NCBI GenBank assembly: GCA_900469615.1
Contig: UBYA01000020.1
Coordinates: forward strand, 41,992 to 105,991
Source: Hyphomicrobiales bacterium
GTDB taxonomy: Bacteria > Pseudomonadota > Alphaproteobacteria > Rhizobiales > Rhizobiaceae
DNA: 64,000 nucleotides
Reading direction: 5' to 3'
The notes under the pieces were generated by a model. It did not search any database. It was not told where the DNA came from and worked only from the letters and a program-made list of their open reading frames with translations. Every line of letters starts with the position of its first letter. The stretch's first letter is position 1. Positions 1 through 8,919 of the stretch are shown here, one piece after another. A program made the translations under genes and the position numbers.

Positions 1-921
1 GAAGGCGAAATCCTTGCTCGCACCGCCGGCCTTGCGATCCAGTGCGTGAAGCGCCGCGACACGGCTCAGATACTCGTCGGCATAGGCCGGGTCCTGAAAG
101 TCGGTGAGCTTCTTGGCGCCGGCAAACAGCAGCGGCCACGCCATTTCCGGAAATTCGGAGCGGATGCGGTTGACCAGACGGTCCAGCGCCGGATGACCGG
201 CCGTCTCCGGCAGGGCATCGAAGTGCTTCGGCGGCGTGGCCGAGACAGCATCTCGCGGCTTGTCCTTGACCCTCTCGAACGCGGCATTGAATGCCTTGAG
301 GCTGGGCTCGATGCCCTTGCCGCCGGCACGGATCATCGCTTCGAAAGCCTGCTTGCCGAAAGGCAGCGCCCCGGAGCCGGCGAGCGCGCCAAACATGGAG
401 GCGGAAATCACGCTGCCGTTCCTGACGGCCATCGTTTCCATATCGAAAGCGATGGTGCGCTTGGCAGCGAAATCCGTAGCATCGACCACCACCTCGGCAT
501 TGCCGATGCCATCGCCCGGCTTTTCCTTTTCCGCGACCGCAAAGGAGCGGTGCGTCGAGGCGATCAGCAGCGTCTTGTCCGGCGTGACGAGGCCACGCAG
601 CACCGAGCGGCCGGCCTCCATCAGCTCCGCGGCCATGACGACATCGACATCGCCGGGCGTCGGCATCAACGAGAAGATCGGCTCGTGACCGTCGCGGGCC
701 GGCAGCATCTCGATATAGTAGATCGTCGCGCCGGTACGCTGTGCCACGCCGGGCACGGACGTCGTCTGCGCCATCCAGCCTTCGGCTTCGGCAAGGTCGA
801 CGATCCAGTCGGCCAGTACGCCGCCGCCCTGCCCGCCCATGGCGAGGATGGCAAGCGACAGCGGCTTGTCCGTGGAAAGTCTGTTCGCACCGAGATCACT
901 CATGTTCACATGCTCGTTCAT
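1..921 (-). CDS. iorB: Indolepyruvate:ferredoxin oxidoreductase beta subunit, partial (C-terminus off window)
   Basis: Beta subunit of a 2-oxoacid (arylpyruvate) oxidoreductase that converts indolepyruvate-type acids to aryl-acetyl-CoA. The start at 921 lies 9 bp after the iorA stop and is preceded by GAGAGG. The N-terminus reads LAILAMGGQGGG, the nucleotide-binding glycine motif of the POR gamma/KorC domain, followed by APGVAQRTGAT-like residues (here VPGVAQRTGATIYYIE) typical of IorB. At least 307 codons are present without a stop, so this is the long IorB form with a C-terminal extension rather than the roughly 200-residue archaeal type. It is co-transcribed with iorA. The 3' end lies beyond position 1. 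Confidence 0.88.
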   Translation of the reverse strand, partial: MNEHVNMSDLGANRLSTDKPLSLAILAMGGQGGGVLADWIVDLAEAEGWMAQTTSVPGVAQRTGATIYYIEMLPARDGHEPIFSLMPTPGDVDVVMAAELMEAGRSVLRGLVTPDKTLLIASTHRSFAVAEKEKPGDGIGNAEVVVDATDFAAKRTIAFDMETMAVRNGSVISASMFGALAGSGALPFGKQAFEAMIRAGGKGIEPSLKAFNAAFERVKDKPRDAVSATPPKHFDALPETAGHPALDRLVNRIRSEFPEMAWPLLFAGAKKLTDFQDPAYADEYLSRVAALHALDRKAGGASKDFAF

Positions 922-930
922 ATCGCCCTC

Positions 931-3084
931 TCAATCCGAAAAGACGATGCGGCCGGCGCGGCGGCGCGCCTGCAGCCAGCCGATGACGCGGGAGCGCATG
1001 CGGGCGACGAAGCGATCCCAGCCCGTCGGGTTATGGATGATATCGGCGCGATAGAAGGAGGGACAGAGCACCGCCGCCTCCGACACCTCGCCGCAATTGC
1101 CGCAGCCGACGCAATTATTGTCGATCGCCGCCACCGGATCGTCCTTCAGCGGATCGTCGGTGTGCTTGACCGACAGCGAAGGACAGCCGGAGAGACGGAT
1201 GCAGGCATGATCGCCGGTGCAGACGTCCTCGTCCACGCCGAAGCGCTCCTTGACCATGCGCTTGCCGTCCTTGACCGCCTTGGCGAATTGCGGCTTCACG
1301 CGCCGCTGCTTGTTCAGCATGCACTCCGAAGACGCGACGATGATCTTCGGCCCCGGCTCCTTCGATGTCAGCGCCTCGCGCAGCGTGTCGCGCATTTTTG
1401 CGACATCGTAGGTCCGGTCGATCTGCCGCACCCAGGTCGCGCCGATGCCCTTGACCGCATTGACGATGGAATTGTTGGTCTTGCGGCGCGGATTGAGCGC
1501 GCGCGAGGACGGTATGTCCTGCCCGCCGGTCGCCGCCGAATAATAATTGTCGACGACGAGGATGACGCCGTCCTGCTTGTTGAAGACCGCATTGCCGACC
1601 GAGGTCGCAAGGCCGTTGTGCCAGAAGCCGCCGTCGCCCATGACGGAGATCACGCGCTTGTCGGCCTCGACATTGAAGGCGGACGCGGCGGCCGGCCCGA
1701 GCCCGTAGCCCATGGTCGTGCTGCCGATATTGAACGGCGGCAGGATCGAGAAGAGGTGGCAGCCGATGTCGCCCGATATGTGATGCTGGCCAAGCTCGCT
1801 TTCCACCATCTTCATCGCCGCGAAGATCGGCCGCTCCGGACAGCCGATGCAGAAACCCGGCGGACGCGGCGGCACCACTTCGGCCAGCGCCTTGATCTTC
1901 GGATCGTTGAGGATCGGCGTCGGGTCCGGCAGCGGCGGCTGGTTGCCGAGCAGCACGCGCTGGTGGATCTCCAGAAAATTCTTGATGCCCTTCATCAGCA
2001 CCGGCGCGGTATATTCGCCGCCCATCGGCAGCACGTCCTTGCCCGCGACCTTGGTCTGGATATCGCGGCGGCGCAGGATGGTGTTGAGGGACTGCTCGAT
2101 ATATTCGGGCGCCCCTTCCTCGACCATCAGCACGGCCTTCTTGTTGGCGCAGAACTCGGCGAGCTGGTCGTCGACCAGCGGATAGGCGACATTGAGAACA
2201 TAAAGCGGCACGGCGGAATTGCCGTAGACATCGGCAAGCCCGAGCTGCTGCAGCGCGCGCATGACGCCATTATACGCACCACCCAGCAGGATGATGCCGA
2301 CCTCGCCTTCCGAAGGGCCGAAATACTCGTTGAGCTGGCGCTTCTTGATGAAATCGACGGCCGCGGGCCAGCGCTTCTCCAGCTTTTCCTTCTCATGAAT
2401 GAAGGATGCCGGCGGCAGCACGATACGGTTGACGTCGCGGACGGGATTTTCGAGCGCCTGCTTCAGCGTATAGGCCGGCCGCTTGTTGTCCTTGGCGACG
2501 AACTGGCCGTGCACATGACAGCTGCGGATCCCGACCTGCAGCATGACGGGCGTGTTCGATACTTCCGAAAGCTCGAAGCCCTCCTCGACCGCCTGCACGA
2601 TCGACGGCAGGTTCGGGCGCGGGTTGAGCAGCCACATCTGCGATTTCATCGCATAGGCATGGCTGCGCTCCTGCATGATCGACGAGCCCTCGCCGTAGTC
2701 CTCACCGATGATGATGAGCGCGCCGCCCGTGACGCCGCCCGAAGACAGGTTGGAAAGCGCATCGGAGGCGACATTCGTTCCGGCCGTCGATTTCCAGGTT
2801 ACGGCGCCGCGCACCGGATACATAACAGAGGCGGACAGCATCGCGGCGGCCGCCGCTTCCGACGCCGATGTCTCGAAATGGATGCCCAGATCCTGCATCA
2901 CGTCCTTGGCGTCCGCCAGGACGTCCATCAGATGGGAAATCGGCGAACCCTGATAGCCTCCCACATAAGAGACACCGGATTGCAAAAGTGCCTTGGTGAT
3001 CGCGAGAATACCCTCGCCGCGGAAGACATCGCCTTCCCCGAGCTTCAGATCCTCGACCTCGCGCGCAAATGATCGCTCGGCCAT
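931..3084 (-). CDS. iorA: Indolepyruvate:ferredoxin oxidoreductase alpha subunit
   Basis: A 717-residue thiamine-diphosphate and Fe-S subunit that oxidatively decarboxylates arylpyruvates with ferredoxin as acceptor. The N-terminus (GEGILAITKALLQSGVSYVGGYQGSP region) is the pyrimidine-binding domain. The ThDP site starts at GDGGFWHNGLATS and closes with VVDNYYSAATGG. The C-terminus carries ferredoxin-type cysteines (CTGDHACIRLSGCPS, then CVGCGNC and a later CP). The start at 3084 has AAGGGG about 8 nt upstream. It is first in an iorA-iorB operon, divergent from a peptide-type ABC operon and next to an anthranilate-CoA locus, so a role in tryptophan/arylpyruvate catabolism is likely. The exact substrate is inferred. 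Confidence 0.92.
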   Translation of the reverse strand: MAERSFAREVEDLKLGEGDVFRGEGILAITKALLQSGVSYVGGYQGSPISHLMDVLADAKDVMQDLGIHFETSASEAAAAAMLSASVMYPVRGAVTWKSTAGTNVASDALSNLSSGGVTGGALIIIGEDYGEGSSIMQERSHAYAMKSQMWLLNPRPNLPSIVQAVEEGFELSEVSNTPVMLQVGIRSCHVHGQFVAKDNKRPAYTLKQALENPVRDVNRIVLPPASFIHEKEKLEKRWPAAVDFIKKRQLNEYFGPSEGEVGIILLGGAYNGVMRALQQLGLADVYGNSAVPLYVLNVAYPLVDDQLAEFCANKKAVLMVEEGAPEYIEQSLNTILRRRDIQTKVAGKDVLPMGGEYTAPVLMKGIKNFLEIHQRVLLGNQPPLPDPTPILNDPKIKALAEVVPPRPPGFCIGCPERPIFAAMKMVESELGQHHISGDIGCHLFSILPPFNIGSTTMGYGLGPAAASAFNVEADKRVISVMGDGGFWHNGLATSVGNAVFNKQDGVILVVDNYYSAATGGQDIPSSRALNPRRKTNNSIVNAVKGIGATWVRQIDRTYDVAKMRDTLREALTSKEPGPKIIVASSECMLNKQRRVKPQFAKAVKDGKRMVKERFGVDEDVCTGDHACIRLSGCPSLSVKHTDDPLKDDPVAAIDNNCVGCGNCGEVSEAAVLCPSFYRADIIHNPTGWDRFVARMRSRVIGWLQARRRAGRIVFSD

Positions 3085-3135
3085 AGACGTTACCCCTTTG
3101 CCCCATGGGCTTCTTCTAAATCATTTGCAAAATCA

Positions 3136-3155
3136 TATTTTGAACTTCCTTGAAC
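3136..3155. promoter_or_regulatory. Putative operator copy 1 (iorA side)
   Basis: The sequence TATTTTGAACTTCCTTG begins at 3136, about 50 bp upstream of the iorA start. It matches the better copies at 3371 and 11405 at roughly 13 of 17 positions (core TATTTTrAA-C-TT). The right half is degenerate. Proposed as a weak site for the same regulator; no experiment supports this. The rest of the 377 bp divergent gap (3085-3461) is AT-rich non-coding DNA. Confidence 0.35.
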
Positions 3156-3370
3156 TGTCAACGAACAATTATCGGATCGCGCGCCTCTGATTTGCGATAT
3201 CGGCGACGCATCCAGATCGTTCAGCCATTCGAATCCATCACTCCACGCATCGGGAGATTGGTCAAATCTATGCATATGCATAAAATTTACGCGAAATTTT
3301 GAAACCATTCGCGAAAAGGGGCCGGATTTTGCAAAACGGCCCGAGAAAGCGCTTGCCGCTCCGAAATACG

Positions 3371-3390
3371 TATTTTAAGATTAAAACATT
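3371..3390. promoter_or_regulatory. Putative operator copy 2 (ABC operon side)
   Basis: TATTTTAAGATTAAAACATT contains the perfect inverted repeat TTTTAA-GA-TTAAAA (3373-3386), about 75 bp before the start of the substrate-binding protein gene. It agrees at 16 of 20 positions with the sequence at 11405-11424 upstream of the monooxygenase/reductase. Recurrence at separate promoters of one island is the reason for calling it an operator. Confidence 0.5.
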
Positions 3391-3461
3391 CCGACAATAA
3401 ATCGCCAGCGGCAGGCGGGCCTCATTGCTTTTTTGCCGCTCAACAGGGGAACGGAGTGACC

Positions 3462-4997
3462 ATGACAACGCTTACTCGGCGCGAGGCCCTCAGCCTCGGC
3501 GCAGCCGCATTCATTACCGGGATTCTCGCAGGCAGGACGCCGGTGGAAGCTGCCGAAGCCGGCACGCTTACCATCGCCTTCAACGTCAACCTGCCCTCCT
3601 TCGATCCGACGACCGGCCCGTCCGCCGTCAACCCGACGATCCAGGCGATCTATCGCTCGGTCTTCGACCAATACATCGGCCAGGGACCGGATCTGAAGTT
3701 CCAGCCCGGCCTGCTGACCGCCTGGGGCTGGAACGACGACAAAACCAAGGTCTGGATGGACGTTCGTGAAGGCGTCACCTGGCATGATGGCTCCAAATTC
3801 ACCCCCGACGATGTCGTCTGGTCGCTGGAGCGCGCCGCCAAGCAGGACACCGGCAACCCGATCCAGTTCATCTGGTCCACCGCCAACAATTACAAGGTGG
3901 AAGGCAATCGCATCACCGGCGATGTCGTGCGTTTCGAGCCGACCTTCTTCAAATGGATGGCCTTCCTTACCGGCTATGTCCTGCCGAAGGACTATTATAC
4001 CAAGGTGGGTGCGGAAGGCTTCGAAAAGAAGCCGATCGGCACCGGGCCCTATATGGTCGATGCCTATGAGGGCAATTCCTATCTGCGCCTGAAGGCAAAC
4101 CCCAACTATTTCGGCGGCAAGCCCGCTTTCGAGACGGTCATCTTCAAGTTCGTGCCGGATACGACGAGCCGCGTCGCCGAAATCGAATCCGGCTCGTCCG
4201 ACGTGACGCTGGAAATCCCCTATGAGGATTTCGACCGACTGAAGAAGAAATCCGGCCTTGCCGGCGTCGCGACCCCGATCTCCGACATCGGCATGATCTT
4301 CATCAGCAATGTCGAACCGATGCTCGACAAGAATGTCCGCCTCGCCGCCAACATGGCGATCGACAAGGAAGCGATCATCAAGCGACTGCTGCGCGGCTAC
4401 GGCAAGCCTCTGTCGACGCTGGAAGCGCCGGAATACGAGGCTTACGACGCCTCCGTCAAAATTCCCTACGATCCGGAACAGGCCAAGAAGCTGCTCGCCG
4501 CCAGCGGCTATTCGCCGGAAAAGCCGGTCAAGTTCGGCATCAAGACCACCCGCGGCTTCAAGCCGAAGGATTACGAGATGATCCAGGCGATCGTCGGCAT
4601 GTGGCGCAAGGTCGGCATCCAGGCGGAAATCGAAGTCTACGAAATCGCCAAGCACTACGAGTTGCGCGCCGCCCATCAGCTCGGCCCTGCCGCCTTCTAC
4701 AACTGGGGCAACGCCATCGGCGACCCGACGACCTCGACGGGTTTCGCCATGTTCGGCCCCTCGCCGCACTCGGCCTGGAAGACCAAGGATGTCGACGACA
4801 TGATGGGGCCGCTCTGGGTCGAAAAGGACGAGACGAAGCGCATCGACGGCTGGAAGGCGGTGATCAAGTACATCGCCGAGCAAGGCTATGTGATTCCGCT
4901 GCTGCAATACGCCCAGCCGATCGTCTACAAATCGAGCCTGAAGGTCACGCCGAACGTTTCCGGCGCCCTGCAGCCGACGCTGGTATCGAAGGCCTGA
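3462..4997 (+). CDS. ABC transporter substrate-binding protein, family 5 (oligopeptide/nickel type)
   Basis: Periplasmic ligand-binding protein of 511 residues. The N-terminus has a twin-arginine-like signal (TRREALSLGAAAF, then a hydrophobic stretch to VEAAEA), so export by Tat is possible. The SBP_bac_5 body is recognisable from DPTTGPSAVN near the start and the central TGPYMVDAY motif. ATG at 3462 is chosen because GGAG sits 5 nt upstream; a GTG at 3456 would add two residues. It is the first gene of an importer operon whose permeases begin 230 bp downstream after a repeat. Linked to aromatic catabolism genes, it may bind an aromatic acid or peptide; the ligand cannot be read from sequence. 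Confidence 0.9.
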   Translation: MTTLTRREALSLGAAAFITGILAGRTPVEAAEAGTLTIAFNVNLPSFDPTTGPSAVNPTIQAIYRSVFDQYIGQGPDLKFQPGLLTAWGWNDDKTKVWMDVREGVTWHDGSKFTPDDVVWSLERAAKQDTGNPIQFIWSTANNYKVEGNRITGDVVRFEPTFFKWMAFLTGYVLPKDYYTKVGAEGFEKKPIGTGPYMVDAYEGNSYLRLKANPNYFGGKPAFETVIFKFVPDTTSRVAEIESGSSDVTLEIPYEDFDRLKKKSGLAGVATPISDIGMIFISNVEPMLDKNVRLAANMAIDKEAIIKRLLRGYGKPLSTLEAPEYEAYDASVKIPYDPEQAKKLLAASGYSPEKPVKFGIKTTRGFKPKDYEMIQAIVGMWRKVGIQAEIEVYEIAKHYELRAAHQLGPAAFYNWGNAIGDPTTSTGFAMFGPSPHSAWKTKDVDDMMGPLWVEKDETKRIDGWKAVIKYIAEQGYVIPLLQYAQPIVYKSSLKVTPNVSGALQPTLVSKA

Positions 4998-5023
4998 TAT
5001 CGCTCTTGCGGCTTTGCCCTTCA

Positions 5024-5200
5024 CCCTAACCCCCTCCCCGCCCCTGCGACAAGCTCAGGACGGGAGCGGGAACGATCTCTGTTCCCTCGCGTGAACAGGC
5101 GGTTGGGGGTAGGCTGCAGGCGCCTCCTTCCCTTCTCCCCGTCATGACGGGGAGAAGGTGCCCGACAGGGCGGATGAGGGGCTTGGGACTCTTCAGCGCC
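5024..5200. repeat. Rhizobial intergenic palindromic repeat block inside ABC operon
   Basis: The 230 bp gap between the binding protein and the first permease contains arms such as CTTCTCCCCGTCATGACGG and GGGGAGAAGG with flanking CCCTAACCCCCTCCCCGC and GCGGATGAGGGGC. Similar blocks occur at 26855-27015 and 34745-34885. They can fold into GC-rich hairpins and probably reduce permease expression relative to the binding protein. Confidence 0.75.
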
Positions 5201-5228
5201 ATAGCCGTGCGATCGGAACTCATAACGA

Positions 5229-6236
5229 ATGATAGCAGTGTCCATTCTCAACCGGCTGATCATGGCCGCCATCACGCTCTTCGGAGTGGCGGTGATCGTC
5301 TTCGTTCTGCTGCGGGTCGTTCCGGGCGATCCGATCGCCATGATGATCTCGCCGGGAGCAAGCCCGGCCGACATCGCCGCACTTCGCGCCCATTACGGTC
5401 TCGACGCAAGTCTGACCACGCAATTCTGGCTCTGGCTGAAATCGGTTCTGACAGGTGATTTCGGCACATCGATCTCCCTGAAGCGCGATGTGCTGTCGCT
5501 GCTCGGGGAGCGTCTTCCGGCAACGCTGGAACTGGCCTTTGCCGCCCTCGTGCTGGCCGTTCTTCTTGGCGGTGTGGTCGCCATCGTCGGCACGCTCGCC
5601 CGCCGCACCCTGTTCGAGCCGGTCATCGACAGCCTCAACGGCCTCTTCCTTGCCGTGCCGGATTTCGTCTGGGCTCTGGCTTTGGTCCTCGTCCTCGGCG
5701 TTCTCTTTCCGCTTTTCCCGCTTTCCGGCCGCATCGATCCGAGCATCGACGCGCAGTTCGCCACTCCCTTCTATCTGCTGGAAAGCCTCGTCACGCTGCG
5801 TTTCGGGATTTTTGCGGACATCTGCGCCCATATGGTCATGCCGGTTCTGGCTCTCGGCCTGCCCCTGGCGGCCGTTATCGCCCGCGTGCTGAAAGCCGCG
5901 CTCTCCGAGGCGATGGTGCAGGATTATGTCCTGCTCGCCAAGCTGAAGGGCATGTCCGATCTGCGCCTCGTTCTTCAAGAGGCGCTGCGCAACGCCGTCG
6001 GGCCGACGATCGCGCTGACCGGCGTGCAATTCACCTTCCTGATCGGCGGCACCGTCATCGTCGAGCGCATCTTCGCCTATCCCGGCATCGGCAACATGGC
6101 GATCGATGCCGTCATCAACCGCGACCTGCCGCTGATCCAGGGGCTGGTGCTGGTGTTCGGCGCCCTCTTCATTCTCGTCAATCTGGCTGTGGACTTGCTG
6201 GTCGCGGCTTTCAATCCGAGGCTTGCTCATGGCTGA
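5229..6236 (+). CDS. ABC transporter permease, DppB/OppB type
   Basis: Inner-membrane permease of 335 residues with the N-terminal helix typical of DppB proteins (LNRLIMAAITLFGVAVIVFV), the VVPGDP motif following it, and about six membrane segments. The EAA-loop region reads ARVLKAALSEAMVQDYVLLA then KLKGMSDLRLVLQEALRNA. It pairs with the next gene to form the channel of a peptide/nickel-class importer. Its stop overlaps the start of the second permease by 8 bp, indicating translational coupling. Confidence 0.92.
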   Translation: MIAVSILNRLIMAAITLFGVAVIVFVLLRVVPGDPIAMMISPGASPADIAALRAHYGLDASLTTQFWLWLKSVLTGDFGTSISLKRDVLSLLGERLPATLELAFAALVLAVLLGGVVAIVGTLARRTLFEPVIDSLNGLFLAVPDFVWALALVLVLGVLFPLFPLSGRIDPSIDAQFATPFYLLESLVTLRFGIFADICAHMVMPVLALGLPLAAVIARVLKAALSEAMVQDYVLLAKLKGMSDLRLVLQEALRNAVGPTIALTGVQFTFLIGGTVIVERIFAYPGIGNMAIDAVINRDLPLIQGLVLVFGALFILVNLAVDLLVAAFNPRLAHG

Positions 6237-7122
6237 CGTCACCTCGCCCGCCATCCCCCGCCCGCCGTCGAGAATGGCGAAACGCGTTCGAGCGCTGCTT
6301 TCCGAGCCGAAGGTGATCTTCGGCGGCGGCTTCATTCTCATCCTTCTCATCCTCGCGATCTTCGCGCCCTATATCGCGCCGAAGGATCCGCTGGAGCAGG
6401 ACCTGATGTCCGGCACCCTGCCGCCGGCGTGGATCGATGGTTCCGATCCGGGCTTCCTGCTGGGCACGGACGATCTCGGCCGCGATGTCCTGTCTCGCGC
6501 CATTTTCGGCACGCGCATCGCTCTGACGGTCGCCTTCGTCGCGGCCGGGCTTGCCGCCTTGATCGGCACGCTGCTCGGCCTTCTCGCCGGCTGGTACGGC
6601 GGCTGGATCGATAAGGTCATTTCCCGGCTCGTCGATATCTGGATGGCCTTCCCGCCGGTACTCTTGTCGATCCTGCTGGTCGCCGTCTTCGGCTCGGGCG
6701 TTCACTCGGTCATCGCGGCCATCGTCATCATCGACTGGACGCGCTTCTGTCGCGTCGTGCGCTCGGAAACGCAGGCACAGGCACGCATGGATTATGTGAC
6801 GGCCGCCCATACGATCGGCTTTTCGCGCGCCAGAATCCTTTTCAGCGAAATCCTGCCCAATGTGACGCCGGTGCTGATCGCCCTCGTCAGCCTGGAAATG
6901 GGCATTGCCGTCATCGTCGAAGCTATCCTGTCCTTCGTCGGCCTCTCGGTCGCCTCCGACACGCCGACCTGGGGCGGCATGATCGCCGAAGGGCGGCAGA
7001 TGATCTATCAAGGCTGGTGGGTGCTGGTCGTGCCGCTGATCGCGCTCTTTGCGACGGTGCTTGCCTTCAATCAACTCGGCGACGGCCTGCGCCGCGCCCT
7101 CGATCCGGTGATGCGCCGATGA
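6229..7122 (+). CDS. ABC transporter permease, DppC/OppC type
   Basis: Second permease, 297 residues from ATG at 6229 (MADVTSP); a TTG at 6223 would add two residues. It has the DppC pattern: a cytoplasmic N-terminus, a first helix (IFGGGFILILLILAIFAPYI), then LGTDDLGRDVLSRAIFGTRI, which is highly conserved in OppC-type permeases, and an EAA region (RMDYVTAAHTIGFSRARILF). The start overlaps the preceding gene and the TGA overlaps the ATG of the next one, so the four membrane/ATPase genes are tightly coupled. Confidence 0.92.
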   Translation: MADVTSPAIPRPPSRMAKRVRALLSEPKVIFGGGFILILLILAIFAPYIAPKDPLEQDLMSGTLPPAWIDGSDPGFLLGTDDLGRDVLSRAIFGTRIALTVAFVAAGLAALIGTLLGLLAGWYGGWIDKVISRLVDIWMAFPPVLLSILLVAVFGSGVHSVIAAIVIIDWTRFCRVVRSETQAQARMDYVTAAHTIGFSRARILFSEILPNVTPVLIALVSLEMGIAVIVEAILSFVGLSVASDTPTWGGMIAEGRQMIYQGWWVLVVPLIALFATVLAFNQLGDGLRRALDPVMRR

Positions 7123-7991
7123 CGACGCCGCTTCTCTCCATTGCCGGCCTCAGCGCCGTATCCGATCGCGACGGCGGCATGCCGATCCTGCGCGATGTCT
7201 CCCTCACGCTGGAGCGCGGCGAAGTGCGCGGGCTGGTCGGTGAAAGCGGCGCCGGAAAATCGACCATCGCCAAGGCCCTGCTCGGCATTCTGCCGCGCAG
7301 CGTCCGCATCACCGCCGGCTCGATCCTCTTCGAGAGCCGCGACCTCCTCACTCTCTCGGCCAAAGAGCTGCGCGGCATCATGGGCAGCGAAATTTCGCTG
7401 ATCCCGCAGGACCCGCAGACGGCGCTCAATCCCGGCCGGCGCATCGAGGCACAACTGACCGACGGCCTCAGGCTGAAGCGCGGAATGTCGTCGCGCGATG
7501 CAAGGCAGCGCGCGTTGAAACTGCTGGAGGAAGTGCATATCCGCGATCCCGAGCGCGTGCTGCGCGCCTATCCTCATGAATTGTCGGGCGGCATGCGCCA
7601 GCGCATCCTGATCGCCGCCGCCTTCGCGCTGGAACCGAAGCTGGTGGTGGCCGACGAACCGACCACCGCGCTCGACGTCACCGTGCAGAAGCAGATCCTG
7701 CGGTTGATCCGCGGCCTGCAGGAAGCGCACGGCACCGCCGTCGTCTTCGTCACGCACGATCTCGGCGTCGTCGCCCAGATCTGCGACAGCGTCACCCTGC
7801 TTTACGCCGGCAAGGTCATCGAAGAGGGGCGAACGGGTGACGTGCTCGCGCATCCGCAGCATATCTACACGAAATCGCTCATTGCCGCCGGGCCGCGCTA
7901 CGACCGGCCGGATGCCGGGCTGACGCCGGTTCCACAGGCGGTCTTCGACCAATTGCGCCGCGAAATCGGCATTGCGGAGGGCGGCCGATGA
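7119..7991 (+). CDS. ABC transporter ATP-binding protein, DppD/OppD type
   Basis: ATPase of 290 residues. Walker A is GESGAGKST, the Q-loop is IPQDPQTALNP, the signature is LSGGMRQR, Walker B is LVVADEPTTALDV and the H-loop is VFVTHD. The C-terminal extension (HIYTKSLIAAGPR) is the oligo_HPY tail of peptide importers. The correct start is ATG 7119, overlapping the permease stop; an in-frame extension upstream to 7017 would overlap the permease and is rejected. It powers import with the next ATPase. Confidence 0.93.
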   Translation: MTTPLLSIAGLSAVSDRDGGMPILRDVSLTLERGEVRGLVGESGAGKSTIAKALLGILPRSVRITAGSILFESRDLLTLSAKELRGIMGSEISLIPQDPQTALNPGRRIEAQLTDGLRLKRGMSSRDARQRALKLLEEVHIRDPERVLRAYPHELSGGMRQRILIAAAFALEPKLVVADEPTTALDVTVQKQILRLIRGLQEAHGTAVVFVTHDLGVVAQICDSVTLLYAGKVIEEGRTGDVLAHPQHIYTKSLIAAGPRYDRPDAGLTPVPQAVFDQLRREIGIAEGGR

Positions 7992-8842
7992 GCGTTTCCG
8001 ACAGCCTTCTCTCTGCCAGGGGCATCGAGGTAACCTATGGTGCCAAGCCGCATCTCTTCGGCCCGTCGGGCCTTGGCATCAAGGTGCTGCACGGTATCGA
8101 TATCGACATCCGCCGCGGCGAGACCGTCGGCATCGTCGGCGAAAGCGGCTCGGGCAAGACGACGCTCGGCCGCGCCCTGCTGCGGCTGGTCGACGTCACC
8201 GCGGGCAGCATCCATTTCGACGGCAAGGACATCACCCGTCTACCCGATGCCCGCATGCGGCCGCTACGCCGCCGCATGCAGATGATCTTTCAAGACCCGA
8301 TGGCCTCGCTCAATCCGCGCCATACGATCCGCCGTATCCTCGCCGAACCGCTGCTCCTGCATGGGCTGGCTTCGAACCGGAAGGACGCCGAGCGACGCGT
8401 CGCCGAAATCCTCGATCGCGTAACGCTGCCGCAGGTCTGTCTCGACCGCAACCCGCATGAGCTTTCCGGCGGTCAGCGCCAGCGCGTCGGCATCGCGCGG
8501 GCGGCGCTGCTGAAGCCGGACTTCGTGCTTGCCGACGAAATCGTCTCCGGTCTCGACGTATCGACCCAGGCACAGGTGCTCAACCTGCTGAAAGAGCTTT
8601 CGCGCGACCTCGGCCTTTCCATGGCCTTCATCAGCCATGATCTGTCCGTTATCCGCGCCATTTGCGACCGCGTCTATGTGATGCGCCATGGCCGCGTCGA
8701 AGAGCAAGGCGAGTGCGAACGCGTCTTCACCGCACCCGCCTCGGCCTATACGCGCATGCTGCTCGACGCCATCCCCTTGCCGGAGGTCGACCCGCACTGG
8801 CTGCGCCGCGAGAGCGTGGCCGCAGAAACGTCCGATGCCTGA
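7988..8842 (+). CDS. ABC transporter ATP-binding protein, DppF/OppF type
   Basis: Second ATPase, 284 residues, starting with a 4-bp overlap. Walker A is GESGSGKTT, the Q-loop is IFQDPMASLNPRHT, the signature is LSGGQRQRVGIARA and Walker B is FVLADEIVSGLDVST; the usual P of DEPVS is replaced by I. The H-loop is AFISHD. It forms a heterodimer with the preceding ATPase. The VOC gene follows after 77 bp, probably in the same transcript. Confidence 0.92.
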   Translation: MSVSDSLLSARGIEVTYGAKPHLFGPSGLGIKVLHGIDIDIRRGETVGIVGESGSGKTTLGRALLRLVDVTAGSIHFDGKDITRLPDARMRPLRRRMQMIFQDPMASLNPRHTIRRILAEPLLLHGLASNRKDAERRVAEILDRVTLPQVCLDRNPHELSGGQRQRVGIARAALLKPDFVLADEIVSGLDVSTQAQVLNLLKELSRDLGLSMAFISHDLSVIRAICDRVYVMRHGRVEEQGECERVFTAPASAYTRMLLDAIPLPEVDPHWLRRESVAAETSDA

Positions 8843-8919
8843 CCGAAGGGCGAAGCGAAGGCTTGAACAGGGGTAGCGGCGAGCGCGCAACAATACCCGC
8901 CTACAGAAAGGGAACGACT

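Noticed and set aside
46..3072. 1008-codon open frame on the plus strand
   Set aside because: It is antisense to iorA/iorB, has low-complexity Arg/His/Asp-rich composition and no domain; a GC-rich shadow frame.
5024..5200. CRISPR-like repeats
   Set aside because: The blocks are single palindromic units without regular spacers; no cas genes in the window.
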